Origin: JAIBJN01 sp963775625
Lineage (GTDB): Bacteria; Actinomycetota; Thermoleophilia; Gaiellales; Gaiellaceae
DNA length: 64,000 nucleotides
Assembly (NCBI GenBank): GCA_963775625.1
Contig: CAVZJM010000002.1
Span: 535,690 to 599,689, forward strand
Direction of reading: 5' to 3'
Below the pieces are notes generated by a model that was not told where the DNA came from, did no database searches, and saw only the letters and a list, made by a program, of their open reading frames with translations. A program made the translations under genes and the position numbers. Of this stretch, positions 61,699 through 64,000 are shown in pieces. The number at the start of each line of letters is the position of its first letter. Positions within the stretch are counted from its first letter, which is position 1.

Positions 61699-62760
61699 AT
61701 GTACGAGGGGAAGAGCGTCGCCGTCGTCGTCCCTGCCTTCAACGAGGAGGAGCTCGTCGCCGAGACCGTGCGCGGGATCCCCGCGTTCGTCGACAGGATC
61801 CTCGTCGTGGACGACTGCTCGCGCGACGCAACCGTCGAGCGCGCGGCCGTCGCCGATCCCCGGGTCGAGGTCATCCGCCACGAGCGCAACGCCGGCGTCG
61901 GCGCGGCCATCGTCACCGGCTACAAGCGCGCCCGCGACCTCGAGGTCGACGTCACCTGCGTCATGGCAGCGGACAACCAGATGGAGCCGGCCGACCTCGG
62001 CACCCTCGTCGGTGGAGTCGTCTCCGGCGAGTGCGACTACGCGAAGGCAAATCGCCTCTTCACCGGGCAGGCCTGGCAGCTCATCCCCCGCTACCGCTAC
62101 CTCGGCAACGCGATCCTCTCCTTCTTCACGAAGATCGCCTCCGGGTACTGGCAGGTGGCCGACTCGCAGTCCGGCTATGCGGCGATCTCGCTGGAGACGC
62201 TACGCCTCCTCGACCTCGATCGCCTCTACGCGCGCTACGGCTTCCCCAACGACCTGCTCGTTCACCTGAACGTCTGGAACCGGCGCGTCCGCGACTACCC
62301 GTCGCGGCCGATCTACGGCGTGGGGGAGCAGAGCGGCATCCGCCTGCGCAAGGTCGTGCCCACGATCTCCTGGCTCCTGCTCAAGGGCTTCTTCTGGCGA
62401 ATGAAGGAGAAGTACGTCATCCGCGACTTCCACCCGCTCGTCCTCTTCTACCTGCTCGGGCTGGGGCTCTCCGGCGCGGGCTTCGCGCTGGGCTTCCTGG
62501 AGGTTGTCCTGCGGCTCATGGGCAACCCGATCCCCGCGGCGACGATCGTCCTCGTCGCCCTCCTGGTCGTCTCCGGGCTCCAGCTCCTCCTCTTCGCCAT
62601 GTGGTTCGACATGGAGTCGAACAGGAGCCTCACCCCCGGTACAGGCGCGGGCCGGCTGGAGATCCCGGCCGGCACCCGTGTCGTCGTCGTGTACGAGGGC
62701 AGCGCGGAAGCGTCACTGCCGGCGGCTACGAGGACGAGCGTCGGCGAGAAGGCCTCCTGA
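61699..62760 (+). CDS. GT2 family glycosyltransferase with membrane anchor
   Basis: 353 residues from the ATG at 61699. VAVVVPAFNEEELVAETV at ~7-24, ILVVDDCSRDATVERAAV at ~34-51, VTCVMAADNQMEPADL at ~86-101, where the usual DAD is AAD-N, and SQSGYAAISLETLRLL at ~156-171. Two hydrophobic helices near residues 250 and 285 are followed by a soluble tail. The missing first Asp of the metal motif is unusual but common in the undecaprenyl-type subgroup with ADNQ. Last gene of the second sugar cluster. Confidence 0.85.
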   Translation: MYEGKSVAVVVPAFNEEELVAETVRGIPAFVDRILVVDDCSRDATVERAAVADPRVEVIRHERNAGVGAAIVTGYKRARDLEVDVTCVMAADNQMEPADLGTLVGGVVSGECDYAKANRLFTGQAWQLIPRYRYLGNAILSFFTKIASGYWQVADSQSGYAAISLETLRLLDLDRLYARYGFPNDLLVHLNVWNRRVRDYPSRPIYGVGEQSGIRLRKVVPTISWLLLKGFFWRMKEKYVIRDFHPLVLFYLLGLGLSGAGFALGFLEVVLRLMGNPIPAATIVLVALLVVSGLQLLLFAMWFDMESNRSLTPGTGAGRLEIPAGTRVVVVYEGSAEASLPAATRTSVGEKAS

Positions 62761-62797
62761 GCCGCGGCGCCCGACGGGCGCAAGGCACGCTGCGCGA

Positions 62798-63346
62798 CTA
62801 CGAAGACCGCAGCTCCTGCGCCCAGGTGTCGTCCGCGCCGCAGATCTGGGGCAGGTCCATCGCGGCCGCGACGTTCATCAGCATCCCCATCGCGAAGAAG
62901 TCCCGGATCTCCAGGGTCGACTTGCCGCTGACCTGCTCGACGTACCGGAAGAGCTCGGCGAAGCCGGCGCGGGTTGCGTCGCGGATCTCCGGGTCGGAAC
63001 AGGCCGCGTACATCTGTAGCTGCCCGAGCAGCCGCTCGCGGTCGGCGAGGAGCTGGTCGTATGCCTTCCCCATCGCAAGCATGGCCTCGTCGCCGGTCTT
63101 GCCCTCGGCCGACTTGCGGAATGCGTCGAGCACGCGGTCGAACCCCCGCTTCGAGCTGGCGATGAAGAGCTCCTTCTTCGTGCCGAAAAGCCTGAAAAGG
63201 TAGGGCTGCGAGATTCCCGCGCGCGCCGCGATCTTCTCCGTCGACGTGCCGTGAAGCCCGCCGTGGGCGAACTCCTTCATCGCCGCCTCGAGGATCTCCT
63301 CGCGGCGGACCTCGGCGCTCTTCCGCTCGGTCGCTGGTGTTGCCAC
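62798..63346 (-). CDS. TetR/AcrR family transcriptional regulator
   Basis: 182 residues from the GTG at 63346. Helix-turn-helix RREEILEAAMKEFAHGGLHGTSTEKIAARAGISQPYLFRLFGTKKELF, given here as its key parts: ILEAAMKEFA, TSTEKIAARAGIS and YLFRLFGTKKELF at ~18-55. The C-terminal ~125 residues form a ligand-binding domain with no recognised signature. An upstream GTG (63367) is open but lies within the promoter, see next entry. Probably regulates itself or the membrane protein gene upstream on the same strand. Confidence 0.85.
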   Translation of the reverse strand: MATPATERKSAEVRREEILEAAMKEFAHGGLHGTSTEKIAARAGISQPYLFRLFGTKKELFIASSKRGFDRVLDAFRKSAEGKTGDEAMLAMGKAYDQLLADRERLLGQLQMYAACSDPEIRDATRAGFAELFRYVEQVSGKSTLEIRDFFAMGMLMNVAAAMDLPQICGADDTWAQELRSS

Positions 63347-63382
63347 GGCAGGTAAGTTAGCACTCACTCACAAGGCTGTCAA
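63347..63382 (-). promoter_or_regulatory. Consensus-like promoter with leaderless start of the TetR gene
   Basis: On the minus strand: TTGACA (63382-63377), a 17-base spacer, TAACTT (63359-63354). The expected start of transcription falls on the GTG at 63346. The repeat GTGAGTGAGTGC in the spacer could be the TetR operator. Confidence 0.6.
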
Positions 63383-63960
63383 GAGGCCGGCGCTCGCCAG
63401 AGGACGATGCCGACGAGGAGCCAAACGAGCCCGACGACCGGCAGGGCAGGCGTCAGGAAGAACGACGCCGGGCCGGTCACAACGAGCAGCAGGCCGACCC
63501 ACCACCCGACCGCCCGCGCCCGGACGAGCGCCCAGGCGAGCAGGAGCACGCCCACCGTGTAGACGACGCTTCCAAGAGCCTGGACGATGCCGCCGTACTT
63601 TGGGGCGCCCGAGTCGAAGCGCGCGGCCTCGCCGGCGTAGGAGCCCCAGGGGAATGTCCAGAACTGGAGCGCGGTCCCGAGGGCGAGGAGGCCGAGGCCG
63701 AGCACCGTAAGCGCCAGCGCCGCCTTGCCCGGGAGACCCGGACGCTCGACTCGGGCGAAGAGCGCGACCGCGGCCACGAGGAAGAGGAGGAAGCACGCGA
63801 CGAGGGCCTTGGCCGAGTCCATCCACGTGAGCCCGATGACGACGTCCATCTGGTTGAGCTGGGTCGGCCCGTGAGCGGCGAGGCCGTGCGCCCAGACGAG
63901 CAGCCAGACGAGGCCGCCGGCGACGGCTGCCGGGCCGCCCCAGCGCACAATCCTCTCCAC
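63379..63960 (-). CDS. Hypothetical membrane protein, six helices
   Basis: 193 residues from the GTG at 63960; GTG at 63993 would add 11 residues. Six hydrophobic segments: WGGPAAVAGGLVWLLVWAHG, TWMDSAKALVACFLLFLVAAV, ALALTVLGLGLLALG, IVQALGSVVYTVGVLLLAW, VGWWVGLLLVVTGPASFFL and LPVVGLVWLLVGIVLW (separate). Between helices 3 and 4 is a short loop FWTFPWGSYAGEAARFDSG. I do not recognise the family. Minus-strand TTGACC at the window edge and TTTAGA (18-base spacing) may form its promoter, again giving a nearly leaderless start. Lies 32 bases upstream of the TetR gene and may be controlled with it. Confidence 0.65.
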   Translation of the reverse strand: MERIVRWGGPAAVAGGLVWLLVWAHGLAAHGPTQLNQMDVVIGLTWMDSAKALVACFLLFLVAAVALFARVERPGLPGKAALALTVLGLGLLALGTALQFWTFPWGSYAGEAARFDSGAPKYGGIVQALGSVVYTVGVLLLAWALVRARAVGWWVGLLLVVTGPASFFLTPALPVVGLVWLLVGIVLWRAPAS

Positions 63961-64000
63961 GACGGCGCACTCTAAATCCCTGCACACGGACACAGGTCAA

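Overview
The window is very GC-rich DNA, densely packed with short intergenic gaps, many ATGA/GTGA-type overlaps, frequent GTG and TTG starts and several apparently leaderless genes. Together with the gene families present (TagF-like polymerases, Zur/Fur regulator, actinobacterial-type wall genes) this suggests a high-GC actinomycete, possibly a deep-branching class such as Thermoleophilia. The taxon is an inference; there is no rRNA or other phylogenetic marker here. No rRNA, tRNA, CRISPR array, transposase or origin was found, and no gap longer than about 260 bases lacks a gene.

Layout. 0-7.9 kb: a 5'-truncated phosphodiester glycosidase, a DedA membrane protein, an aminotransferase plus a WbpM/CapD-type nucleotide-sugar dehydratase, then a LysR regulator with a maleylacetate-reductase-like alcohol dehydrogenase and a small unknown protein. 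7.9-10.9 kb: a structured leader with a tiny ORF ahead of rsgA, an MFS exporter, a small secreted protein. 11.0-16.9 kb: a tightly coupled operon of a compact FAD flavoprotein, two-subunit class I fumarase-type hydro-lyase, phosphosulfolactate synthase (ComA), APS reductase, APS kinase and ATP sulfurylase. 17-48 kb: a large surface-glycan region: TagF-like polymerases (one fused to a GT2 domain), five separate sulfotransferases, an LtaS/sulfatase-like membrane phosphotransferase, a second alkaline-phosphatase-superfamily enzyme, a flippase, UDP-sulfoquinovose synthase (SqdB), glycosyltransferases, a Wzm/Wzt-type ABC exporter, a cluster of glycerol-1-phosphate-dehydrogenase-like enzyme, nucleotidyltransferase and CDP-alcohol phosphotransferase, and a WcaJ-type initiating sugar transferase. 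48-51.5 kb: two overlapping ABC-2 exporters. 51.5-54.3 kb: zinc uptake ZnuABC with a divergent Fur/Zur regulator and a clear operator. 54.4-62.8 kb: an eIF2B-like isomerase and a second sugar-modification and glycosyltransferase cluster. 62.8-64 kb: a TetR regulator and a membrane protein.

How it may fit together. ATP sulfurylase and APS kinase make PAPS, the donor for five sulfotransferases; APS reductase makes sulfite, which two enzymes here can fix directly into C-S bonds: SqdB (UDP-sulfoquinovose) and ComA (phosphosulfolactate). No sulfite reductase is in the window. The most interesting reading is that this locus decorates an anionic, phosphodiester-linked surface glycan with sulfate esters and possibly sulfonates. 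That is an inference from gene content.

Two sequence-level features stand out. First, a 164-169-base palindromic element occurs three times (2093-2261, 10432-10599, 56211-56374), with a conserved core but locus-specific outer arms that remain self-complementary. Second, eight genes carry single-base frameshifts, mostly extra bases in G/C runs; most look like sequencing or assembly errors, but two neighbouring genes at 45.8-48.0 kb are so broken that real decay is possible.
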